Under the pieces are notes generated by a model, which had not been told where the DNA came from, searched no databases, and saw nothing but the letters and a program-made list of their open reading frames with translations. Of a stretch of 64,000 bases of DNA, positions 1 to 7,065 are shown in pieces. The stretch spans positions 930,001 through 994,000 of the forward strand of contig OZ244935.1 of the NCBI GenBank assembly GCA_965222005.1. The letters are read 5' to 3'. A program made the translations under genes and the position numbers. Numbering within the stretch: the stretch's first letter is position 1; every line of letters starts with the position of its first letter. This DNA comes from CBDCTM01 sp965222005 (GTDB lineage Bacteria > Bacteroidota > Bacteroidia > Chitinophagales > Saprospiraceae).

Positions 1-1
1 C

Positions 2-64
2 ATCGAAGTGATACCGAAAGACACTATTGAACAATATCGAATTGTTTTTGAAAAAGACCTATAA
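2..64 (+). CDS. C-terminal fragment of an unidentified protein
   Basis: An open frame enters from the left edge and ends in TAA at 62-64; the visible tail is IEVIPKDTIEQYRIVFEKDL. It ends 9 bases before the end of the convergent methyltransferase gene, a natural position for a gene 3' end. Twenty residues are too few to assign a family, and the frame could be accidental. Confidence 0.4.
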   Translation: MEVIPKDTIEQYRIVFEKDL

Positions 65-73
65 AAGGATGGA

Positions 74-628
74 TCAGTGCTTGTCGCTTACCAGTACAAA
101 GGCTGGCGGCAAATTGAGCGGTACCCAGTTGACATCCACATTGCCGAATACAACCTCGTACATTTTTTTGGTGATCAGAGAATAATGAACTTGTACATAG
201 CGGCCGTCTTTTTTTAGCCGCTGATGGCATTTGCGGACGATCCGGTAGCTCAGCTCATCTGGCAGCGCAACAAAGGGAATGGCGGAAATAAAATAATCGA
301 CTTCCTGAATAGCATTGTGCTGGAGGTATTGGTCGAGGTTTTCAGCAGAATCTTCAATCACCTGAAGGCGTGGGTCCTTAATTTTTCTCAGCTTTTGACA
401 GAAAGACCTGTTCACTTCAAATGCCAGCAACTTGCAATCGGGATGCATACTCTGCAGAATATGCCTGGTAATCACGCCATCGCCTGCTCCCAGCTCCACA
501 ATGGTACGCGCATCGCTAAACTCCACATGGCGAATCATGTTCTTACATAAATATTTGGAGCTGCGGGTGAAGGTACCTACCGTTTTGAGGTTTTTCAGAC
601 TCTCCTTCAAAAAGCTAATCTTACTCAT
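74..628 (-). CDS. PmtA-like SAM-dependent methyltransferase
   Basis: A 184-residue class I methyltransferase. The SAM-binding motif I is clear (VELGAGDGVIT, about residues 44-54), followed by an acidic strand end (LAFEVN) and a motif IV-like segment (YFISAIPFVALP). The layout, including the N-terminal FLKESLKNLKTVGTFTRSSK that precedes the nucleotide-binding core, is that of the short phospholipid N-methyltransferase/rRNA dimethyladenosine-like proteins often labelled PmtA. In that family the substrate is phosphatidylethanolamine or an rRNA adenine; nothing here decides between them, though FTRSSKYLCKNM resembles the lipid methyltransferase group. It starts with ATG and stands alone, convergent with the gene at the left edge. 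Confidence 0.7.
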   Translation of the reverse strand: MSKISFLKESLKNLKTVGTFTRSSKYLCKNMIRHVEFSDARTIVELGAGDGVITRHILQSMHPDCKLLAFEVNRSFCQKLRKIKDPRLQVIEDSAENLDQYLQHNAIQEVDYFISAIPFVALPDELSYRIVRKCHQRLKKDGRYVQVHYSLITKKMYEVVFGNVDVNWVPLNLPPAFVLVSDKH

Positions 629-729
629 TTGTTCTGTTTAATCTTTAGCGAAGATGGGCTTTTTTGAAAAAGAAAACAAACGAATAGCCTCTAAATACGG
701 TCTCGTCTCTCTTCCCGCAAGGCGGTGGT

Positions 730-2931
730 TTATTCCGATGAAGACAAAAACTGCAGCAAATCCCGGTGTTCGGGCATCCTTTTTACTGCCTCGCTCCGAT
801 TGATTCGGCGGCCGTCGATATACGGCACCACAAAGGCATCTTTGATCCCCTGGCGGACAAGCTCGCTGCGCAATTGATTGGCAGAGGAAAAGGTTTTGTA
901 CAAGCCCACTGTGTATCGGTAGGTATCCATATCGGCCGATTTTTCTACCATCGGATCAGGATAGGCCAGAAAAACCGGGCTGTTGTACATCTGTTTGATG
1001 GCAGCGATCTGGATTTTGTAACTCAGCCCTTCTGTGAGCTTTTTATAATATTCGTTGGAAGGATCCGCATAGGCATTCAGATTGGGCCGATCGTAGGAAA
1101 TCTGAAGCGGTTGGTTCTCCAGATTGAAGAAGATCAGCTCTATGCGCCGATTGAATTTTTGGCCATGCGCACTCGCTTCTCCTTTGATCAGATTTTTGGC
1201 AATTGGATAATTGGGGCCAGAGCCTTGCAACTCAATCCGGTCAGCATCAATGCCCTGCTCAACGAGGTATTGCGCTACCTTTTCTGCTCTTTTGATAGAA
1301 AAATAGATAGAAAATTCCAGTGGCCCACTGGCATCCGAATGGCTATTAAGGGCCAGCTGCACCTGTGGGTAAGCCTTTAACAGCTGCACCACCTTATTCA
1401 AGGTACGCAAATTGGCAGAGTTGAGCACATCATCATCCGATTTGTAAAATAGCAGTGGAAACTCAAATTGCCTCATCTCACCATGTACAGACGACACATG
1501 CCCATTGGTGCCTTCCGTTCCGGTTGGGCCGGAGGAGATGTGCTGGCCGGCTACATCTTGCCGGCCGCTATCGGTGAAGAGGTTGGGCAGCGCAGCAAGC
1601 TGTTCGCTTTGGGCCGTTTTAAAATAGGCAATGTAAATATCCAGCTTTCCGAAGCCATCTTTGCGGGAGGAAGAAAAGAAGGCTTTCAGCCCGTCGGGCG
1701 TTAGGCGGAAATAGCTGTCGTCAGCGGCTGAATTGATGGGCAGCCCCAGGTTGGCAGGGCGGTTCCAGCTTCTTGTTGACTCATCGAAGTAGGTCTTAAA
1801 CACATCCATGCCTCCGATACTTTTACGATTGTTGCTGCTAAAATAAAGGGTTCGCCCGTCTTTCGACAAAAAGGGGCTTGTTTCATCATAGGCAGAGTTT
1901 ATTGCGGGGCCCAGGTTTTCCGGTTCCGACCACTGGCCTGCCCGATACGCTGTGATGTAAAGATCGTAGCCGCCGTAGCCGCCATTGCGATGGCTGCTAA
2001 ACAATAGCGTCGAGTCATTAAAAAAGAAAAGGGCGCCATCCCCGTTTTCCGGAGCCACCGGACTCACCAAACAACTGGTTGGAAAGAGCATTCTGCCTTC
2101 GCTCTGCTGCGAAAATGTATCTACTAATATCTGACCCTCTCTCAGATTGCCCCCTTTAAAAAAGTACATCACCGAGCCATTGCTATTGAAGTCCAGCAAC
2201 ACATCGTGGCGAGGACTATTGATGAGCGAAGAAAGCGGCATGGTAGCACTCCACCGACCATTTATAATGACAGAGGAATAAATGTCGGCATTATAATTTC
2301 CATGCTTACTATCCCGCAGGCCATTCTTATCGCGCAGCCCGCCAATATTGCCTTTTCGGGAAGTGGAGAAATAGATTTTATCGTCGTAATTAGGGCTTTT
2401 TACCGGGCCAAAGTCATCGCCTGTTCCGTTCACCTCTTCTCCCAGATTTTCCACTACGGCCAGTTCCTCCTGGCGACTGGCCCGCAGGCCGCTGGCACAG
2501 CGGCGGATAGCATCCTTCACACTGTTGCGATCGCTTTGGTTTGGCTTGGTATGCCGAAGGTATTGCTTGTATTGCTTGATGGCAGATTTGAAGTCAAGCG
2601 CTGCTTGCTCAATTTTTCCCAGATAGTAGTAAGCCTTGGGATTGGCTTTTTTGCCATTTTCGATAAGATTCAGCAAAATTTTTCTTGCCTCCGGTAGTTG
2701 ATTGGTATGGTAGTAAGCAACGCCTGTTTTATAATACACTTCCAAATCTCCCTTCTTGATGCGCTGATACTTGAGGAACATGTTGAGTGCTTGGCGGTAT
2801 TGCTGATGATCAAAGTAGGTTAAGCCTTCGCTTTTAAGTTTTTTGGCTGAACCCTGTGCCAGGCTGGAAAAGCCGGTGAACATACAGCATATCCACAAAA
2901 CAAAGAATCGGTATTTGTAATGGTTCCACAT
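730..2931 (-). CDS. Envelope protein: TPR, PD40 propeller, OmpA and SPOR domains
   Basis: A 733-residue protein with a signal peptide (MWNHYKYRFFVLWICCMFTG, cleavage near SLAQG). Residues about 29-150 are TPR-like helices; about 160-450 hold PD40/WD40-like propeller repeats (YFSTSRKGNIGG, LLFSSHRNGGYGGYDLY, LYFSSNNRKSIGGMDVF, AFFSSSRKDGFGKLDIY); about 490-605 are an OmpA-like peptidoglycan-binding domain (NSHSDASG, SIKRAEKVAQYL, NRRIELIF). Unusually, a SPOR-like domain (YKIQIAAIKQMY ... VGLYKTFSSANQLRSEL) follows at about 640-715. TPR-propeller-OmpA proteins of Bacteroidota anchor outer-membrane machines, including the T9SS, to the cell wall; here both OmpA and SPOR could bind peptidoglycan. 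It is a single gene, far from other envelope genes. Confidence 0.8.
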   Translation of the reverse strand: MWNHYKYRFFVLWICCMFTGFSSLAQGSAKKLKSEGLTYFDHQQYRQALNMFLKYQRIKKGDLEVYYKTGVAYYHTNQLPEARKILLNLIENGKKANPKAYYYLGKIEQAALDFKSAIKQYKQYLRHTKPNQSDRNSVKDAIRRCASGLRASRQEELAVVENLGEEVNGTGDDFGPVKSPNYDDKIYFSTSRKGNIGGLRDKNGLRDSKHGNYNADIYSSVIINGRWSATMPLSSLINSPRHDVLLDFNSNGSVMYFFKGGNLREGQILVDTFSQQSEGRMLFPTSCLVSPVAPENGDGALFFFNDSTLLFSSHRNGGYGGYDLYITAYRAGQWSEPENLGPAINSAYDETSPFLSKDGRTLYFSSNNRKSIGGMDVFKTYFDESTRSWNRPANLGLPINSAADDSYFRLTPDGLKAFFSSSRKDGFGKLDIYIAYFKTAQSEQLAALPNLFTDSGRQDVAGQHISSGPTGTEGTNGHVSSVHGEMRQFEFPLLFYKSDDDVLNSANLRTLNKVVQLLKAYPQVQLALNSHSDASGPLEFSIYFSIKRAEKVAQYLVEQGIDADRIELQGSGPNYPIAKNLIKGEASAHGQKFNRRIELIFFNLENQPLQISYDRPNLNAYADPSNEYYKKLTEGLSYKIQIAAIKQMYNSPVFLAYPDPMVEKSADMDTYRYTVGLYKTFSSANQLRSELVRQGIKDAFVVPYIDGRRINRSEAVKRMPEHRDLLQFLSSSE

Positions 2932-2948
2932 ATTTTCAGCTGTTTTGA

Positions 2949-2956
2949 CAAAAGTA
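2949..2956 (-). promoter_or_regulatory. Putative -7 box for the TPR/OmpA/SPOR gene
   Basis: CAAAAGTA on the plus strand reads TACTTTTG on the minus strand and fits the Bacteroidetes TAnnTTTG -7 consensus. It lies 17 bases upstream of the ATG. No convincing -33 TTG is present at the expected distance, so this is a weak call. Confidence 0.3.
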
Positions 2957-3031
2957 AAACAGTTCCCAAATGTATGTTTGAAAGGGTACTTTGTACAAAA
3001 TCTGCCGGGAGGCTTTTATCGAACAAGGATA

Positions 3032-4351
3032 TTAAAAACGCTGCTCCACATCAAACGCTTCCAGATAATCTCCTACTCTCCGCAGAAACGAACCGCCTAA
3101 AAATCCATCCACCACCCGATGATCGTAAGAAAGCGACAAATACATCATTTGCCGGATGCCAATCAGATCACCATATTCTGTTTCGATCACGGCGGGTTTT
3201 TTGCGGATAGCCCCTGTTGCCATGATGGCCACCTGCGGTTGATTGATGATCGGCGTGCCCATCACATTACCGAAAGTGCCTACATTGGTGAGTGTGAAGG
3301 TGCCACCCTGTATTTCATCGAGCTTCAGGCGATTGACACGGGCCCGCGCAGCCAAATCATTAACCATGCGCGTCAAGCCCAGCAAATTCATGTGGTCGGC
3401 ATTTTTGATGACCGGCACTATCAAGTTGCCTGAAGGTTGAGCTACAGCCAATCCCACGTTGATATCCTTTTTTACAATAATGTTATTCCCATCCACCGAT
3501 ACATTGACCATCGGAAAATCGCGAATGGCTCTGGTGACCGCTTCCACAAAAATAGGCGTGAAGGTGATCTTTTCGCCGTGCTTTTCCAAAAAGGCCTTTT
3601 TCACGCGATTGCGCCAGTTGACCAAATTGGTAACATCCACCTCTACAAAGCTGGTAACATGGGGCGAGGTATGCTTCGATTTGACCATGTGATCGGCAAT
3701 CAACCGCCGCATGCGATCCATCTCTACGATCTCTGTATGGCCGCTTGTAGTAAGGCTGGCAGGCGTTGTAATATTCGTACCGGCTACTTGGGCACCAGGG
3801 CTGCCGGCACCTCGATTCTTCAAAAATGCCAGCATATCTTTTTTAGTCACCCGCCCATTTTTTCCGGAGCCGGGGATGCGGTCCAGTTCTGGTTGGCTTA
3901 TATTTTCTTTGCTGGCGATGTTGCGAACGAGGGGTGAGTAAAAGCGCTTGCTCTCCGATGGCTTGCTACTACCCGAAACAGCCGGGGCACTACTCATGGC
4001 AGGGGCGGGGGCAGATTCCAGTTCGGGTTCTGGTTTTTCCGTTTCGGGCTTACCATTGGTAGGTGGCACTTCTTGGGTAGCGGGGCTGGGGGCGGCTTGT
4101 ACTTCCTCCCCTTCCGTAGCTATGATGGCAATGACCTTTCCTACCTCTACCGTTTCATCTTCCTTATGCAATATTTTAGCAATCGTACCGCTGGCAGGTG
4201 AGGGGATTTCGGAATCCACTTTATCCGTAGCGATTTCGAGGATGGTTTCGTCCAACTCTACCGTATCACCTACCTTTTTCACCCATTTCAGAATGGTGGC
4301 TTCCATAATGCTTTCTCCCATCTTGGGCATAATCAATTCAACTTGTGCCAT
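3032..4351 (-). CDS. 2-oxo acid dehydrogenase E2 (dihydrolipoyl acyltransferase)
   Basis: A 439-residue E2 component. An N-terminal lipoyl domain (residues 1-77) carries the lipoylation lysine in EIATDKVDSEIPSP. A linker rich in Pro, Ala and Glu follows, then a peripheral subunit-binding domain (about 136-175: YSPLVRNIASKENISQPELD ... GSGKNGRVTKKDM), and a catalytic domain to the C-terminus with the conserved SYDHRVVDG motif. The catalytic domain moves an acyl group from lipoamide to CoA in a 2-oxo acid dehydrogenase complex. Sequence style (MDRMRRLIADHMVKSKHTSP) fits the branched-chain/2-oxoglutarate-like E2s of Bacteroidota, but the substrate cannot be fixed from this gene alone because E1 is not adjacent. 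It lies 101 bases downstream of cinA on the same strand. Confidence 0.9.
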   Translation of the reverse strand: MAQVELIMPKMGESIMEATILKWVKKVGDTVELDETILEIATDKVDSEIPSPASGTIAKILHKEDETVEVGKVIAIIATEGEEVQAAPSPATQEVPPTNGKPETEKPEPELESAPAPAMSSAPAVSGSSKPSESKRFYSPLVRNIASKENISQPELDRIPGSGKNGRVTKKDMLAFLKNRGAGSPGAQVAGTNITTPASLTTSGHTEIVEMDRMRRLIADHMVKSKHTSPHVTSFVEVDVTNLVNWRNRVKKAFLEKHGEKITFTPIFVEAVTRAIRDFPMVNVSVDGNNIIVKKDINVGLAVAQPSGNLIVPVIKNADHMNLLGLTRMVNDLAARARVNRLKLDEIQGGTFTLTNVGTFGNVMGTPIINQPQVAIMATGAIRKKPAVIETEYGDLIGIRQMMYLSLSYDHRVVDGFLGGSFLRRVGDYLEAFDVEQRF

Positions 4352-4452
4352 AGGCCAGTATATTTGGTGAAATTGGCAAGCCGGCAGTGAAACTTGCGCC
4401 TTCTAATCCCCGACTTTGTCCTTCGTTCAAAAGGAACCCAAAATTACTGGAT

Positions 4453-5694
4453 TTATTGCTCTAATAAAAATTTTCTTATCATATTTAAAGCCTCAATACC
4501 TGTGTACTGAATATTCAAAAGGCGATCTTTGGAAAGTTGCAGTTTTTGGGTAACCATGCGCTGCCGATTGCCTGCTGCTAGCCATATAGTGCCCACCGGC
4601 TTGTCCGGTGTACCACCGCCCGGCCCGGCAACCCCCGAAACTGCTACCGCCACATCGACATCGAATACATCCAACGAACCTGCCACCATCTCTTTTACCA
4701 CCTCTTCGCTCACCGCCCCCCGGCGCTCCAGTGTACTTGCTTGCACACCCAATTGGCGCTGCTTCACATCATTGGAATACACCACTATTCCTCCTTTGAA
4801 ATAATCGGAAGAGCCCGGCACCGAGGTGATCAAATGGGCTATATAACCACCCGTACAGCTCTCTACGGTACATAGGTGCATGCCTTTGTTGCGCAACAGC
4901 TCCCCCACCACTTCCTCCAGTTTCACCTCGTCGTACCCATAAACAAAGTCCGAAATCCGCTCGCTAATAACTCTCACCTGCTCATTGAGTAGCTTTGTAA
5001 GCAGTGCTTCATCGGCGCCGCTGGCCGTGAGGCGCAGCTTCACCTGCCCCAGGCCGGGCAGAAAGGCCAGCTTGAGAGGAGGCGGAAGCTGCTCTTCAAT
5101 ATCGGCGATGTGTTGAGCAATTCTGCTTTCTCCTTCACCAACCGTCATAATATAGCGGTGCAGTACGGGTATTCCGGCATATTGCTTTTGGAGGCGGGGT
5201 AATACTTCATACTCCATCAGATATTGCATTTCAAAAGGTACACCCGGCATGGACACGATAGTTTTGCCCTGATACTCAAACCACATTGCCGGCGCCGAGC
5301 CTTTCTTGTTGACCAGAATGCGGGCCCTGGCCGGCAGGTAACATTGTTCCCGATGAGCGGGGGTTGGTGCTCTGCCCCATTTCTCAAACATGCGCAAGAT
5401 GCGATCATACGTTGGTTGATGAAATTGCAATTCAGTATCAAAAAATTCAGCCAGTGCCAGCTTGGTTATATCGTCTTTGGTAGGCCCAAGGCCGCCGGTG
5501 ATGAGCACTACTTCTACTTGCCCCACAGCATGGGCCAGGCTATCCAAAATAGCAGCTTTTTGGTCGCTAACTGACTGAATTTCAGCCACTTGTGCGCCTA
5601 TAAGGTTGAGCTGCCGCGCCATCCAGGCGGAGTTGGTATCGATCGTTTGGCCGATAAGAATTTCGTCACCAATCGTAATAATATGTACCCGCAT
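4453..5694 (-). CDS. cinA: CinA-like protein (MoCF domain plus NMN amidohydrolase domain)
   Basis: A 413-residue full-length CinA. The N-terminal MoCF/COG1058 domain shows GDEILIGQTIDTNSAWMA at residues 8-25, ITGGLGPTKDD and MPGVPFEM. The C-terminal PncC-type domain (from about 255) shows TVESCTGGYIAHLITSVPGS, FKGGIVVYSNDVK and AVSGVAGPGGGTPDKPVGTI, which include the Ser/Thr/Lys active-site region of nicotinamide-mononucleotide deamidases. In other bacteria these enzymes recycle NMN and clear ADP-ribose-type damage; the competence name is historical. The gene starts 9 bases downstream of the birA stop, so both are probably transcribed together. Confidence 0.92.
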   Translation of the reverse strand: MRVHIITIGDEILIGQTIDTNSAWMARQLNLIGAQVAEIQSVSDQKAAILDSLAHAVGQVEVVLITGGLGPTKDDITKLALAEFFDTELQFHQPTYDRILRMFEKWGRAPTPAHREQCYLPARARILVNKKGSAPAMWFEYQGKTIVSMPGVPFEMQYLMEYEVLPRLQKQYAGIPVLHRYIMTVGEGESRIAQHIADIEEQLPPPLKLAFLPGLGQVKLRLTASGADEALLTKLLNEQVRVISERISDFVYGYDEVKLEEVVGELLRNKGMHLCTVESCTGGYIAHLITSVPGSSDYFKGGIVVYSNDVKQRQLGVQASTLERRGAVSEEVVKEMVAGSLDVFDVDVAVAVSGVAGPGGGTPDKPVGTIWLAAGNRQRMVTQKLQLSKDRLLNIQYTGIEALNMIRKFLLEQ

Positions 5695-5703
5695 GACTCT
5701 TGA

Positions 5704-6468
5704 TTATCTTACAAAATGGATTTCTTTGATGCCGAAGGCTTCTTCGCCCTGCCTGTGCTGGACGCGCAATTTCCCCGACTCGGTCACTCCTACGATCGTG
5801 CCGCTAAAGATGTTGCCATCGGGTCGCTCAAACAGATGCTCTTCCCCGAAGCGGTACAACTGATGCACATATGCTTGTCGGATTTCGGCATACTTCCCTT
5901 GCCGCAATTGCAGGTACCGCCTTTCCACAGCCTGGCACAAGACAGCAATAAGCGGCTCGAGCGGATACGCTTTGCCTGTTTGTAATGCCAAAGAGGTGGG
6001 ATTGGGCAGCTGGGCGGGAAAACGGGTTTGATTGATATTCAGCCCGATACCTGCAACCGAATGCTGGATGAGCTGTTTGCTCAGATTGTTTTGAATAAGC
6101 AAGCCGCCAAGCTTTTCAGCCCCTATGTACAAGTCGTTGGGCCATTTGATACTGAGCCCTCCTTGCACGTATGGGCTGATGACATCAAGCATACTCAGGC
6201 AGATGGCCTGGCCGAGTAAAAACTGTTGGCGCGGCACTAAAAAGCCGGGGTACAATATGATGCTAAGGGTAATGTTTTTGCCCGCCTCACTATGCCAGCT
6301 GCTGCCCATCTGGCCCCGGCCATCCTGCTGCCTGGCTGCTGCAATAACAGTCCCTTCGCTTGGTTTATTTTTTGATATCAGCTCAACAGCATAGGCATTG
6401 GTGGAGGGTAGTGAAGGAAAGTGGAGGAAAACTTTTCCGATGAAAAGCGTGTTTTCGATAGTATGCAA
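5704..6468 (-). CDS. birA: Biotin--[acetyl-CoA-carboxylase] ligase, monofunctional
   Basis: A 254-residue biotin protein ligase. It shows the substrate-anchoring STNAYA, the biotinyl-AMP loop GRGQMGSSWHSEAGKN and the catalytic KWPNDLYIGAEKLGGLLI, followed by a short C-terminal cap. The N-terminal winged-helix repressor domain of E. coli BirA is absent, so it should only attach biotin to carboxylase carrier proteins and not act as a repressor. The best start is TTG at 6468: it leaves the usual short lead-in before the catalytic domain and no ATG lies near. It is divergent from rsfS across 108 bases and precedes cinA. Confidence 0.9.
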   Translation of the reverse strand: MHTIENTLFIGKVFLHFPSLPSTNAYAVELISKNKPSEGTVIAAARQQDGRGQMGSSWHSEAGKNITLSIILYPGFLVPRQQFLLGQAICLSMLDVISPYVQGGLSIKWPNDLYIGAEKLGGLLIQNNLSKQLIQHSVAGIGLNINQTRFPAQLPNPTSLALQTGKAYPLEPLIAVLCQAVERRYLQLRQGKYAEIRQAYVHQLYRFGEEHLFERPDGNIFSGTIVGVTESGKLRVQHRQGEEAFGIKEIHFVR

Positions 6469-6474
6469 AGGAAG

Positions 6475-6505
6475 TATTTTTTAAATTTACAGGTTAATAC
6501 CTTTG
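6475..6505 (+). promoter_or_regulatory. Putative promoter for rsfS-ftsH
   Basis: TACCTTTG at 6498-6505 is an exact match to the Bacteroidetes -7 consensus TAnnTTTG. The stretch at 6475-6484 is T-rich but lacks a proper TTTG, so the -33 element is poor. Transcription would begin near 6511, ten bases before the first ATG (6521) of a short upstream frame. The same -7 octamer occurs before atpB and rpmH. Confidence 0.5.
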
Positions 6506-6520
6506 TTTTTTAATCTGCTA

Positions 6521-6580
6521 ATGATTGCTAAACAACCTTTTTTCAACAAAAATCAAAAATACGAAAAGACGACAATTTGA
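6521..6580 (+). other. Possible 19-codon upstream ORF overlapping the rsfS start
   Basis: ATG at 6521 opens a 19-codon frame (MIAKQPFFNKNQKYEKTTI) whose TGA stop at 6578-6580 overlaps the TTG start of rsfS (TTGA overlap). It is the first ATG after the putative -7 box. It could couple translation of rsfS to a short leader or be a chance frame; no homologue is recognised. Confidence 0.3.
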
Positions 6581-6963
6581 GTTCACAAAAAGAAGCCCAG
6601 CAAAAAAATTGGTCAGCCGAAGCGTTCAATGATTTGATAATAAACAGTATTCAGGATATTAAAGGCAAACAAATTATCAAACTGGACCTCCGTCATCTGG
6701 ACGATGCACCTGCCAGCTTTTTCATCATTTGTGAAGGTGATTCCAGCACTCAGGTCAAAGCAATCGCTGAAAATGTGTACCTAAAACTAAAAGATGAGGC
6801 CAACACGCTTCCTTTTCATTATGAAGGACAGAAGCATGCCCAGTGGATATTGCTCGATTATTTCGAAACCGTGGTCCACGTTTTTTATCCCGAAACGAGA
6901 GCTTTTTATGAATTGGAAGACCTCTGGGGAGACGCTATTTTCACTGAATATGAAAATTTGTAG
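6577..6963 (+). CDS. rsfS: Ribosomal silencing factor RsfS (YbeB/Iojap family)
   Basis: A 128-residue Iojap-family protein that binds ribosomal protein L14 (uL14) and keeps the 50S subunit from joining 30S under starvation. Family signatures include KGKQIIKLDLRHLDDAPASF, FIICEGDSSTQVKAIAENV, and WILLDYFETVVHVFYPETRA near the C-terminus. The start is TTG at 6577; no in-frame ATG exists upstream and the length is then typical. Its neighbours, birA divergently upstream and ftsH 103 bases downstream, are the arrangement commonly met in Bacteroidota. Confidence 0.93.
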   Translation: MSSQKEAQQKNWSAEAFNDLIINSIQDIKGKQIIKLDLRHLDDAPASFFIICEGDSSTQVKAIAENVYLKLKDEANTLPFHYEGQKHAQWILLDYFETVVHVFYPETRAFYELEDLWGDAIFTEYENL

Positions 6964-7065
6964 TGTTTTTCACTTAATTCCGTCGATTTTTTCAAACGAT
7001 TGTTACACTAATTCGTTTTAATTACAACTGCTTGCCGGTTAATTTAATAACAATGAATCAACTGA

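Noticed and set aside
766..1380. Long plus-strand frame inside the OmpA/SPOR gene
   Set aside because: It is antisense to a gene with clear domain structure, shows no family motif and has amino-acid use typical of a shadow frame.
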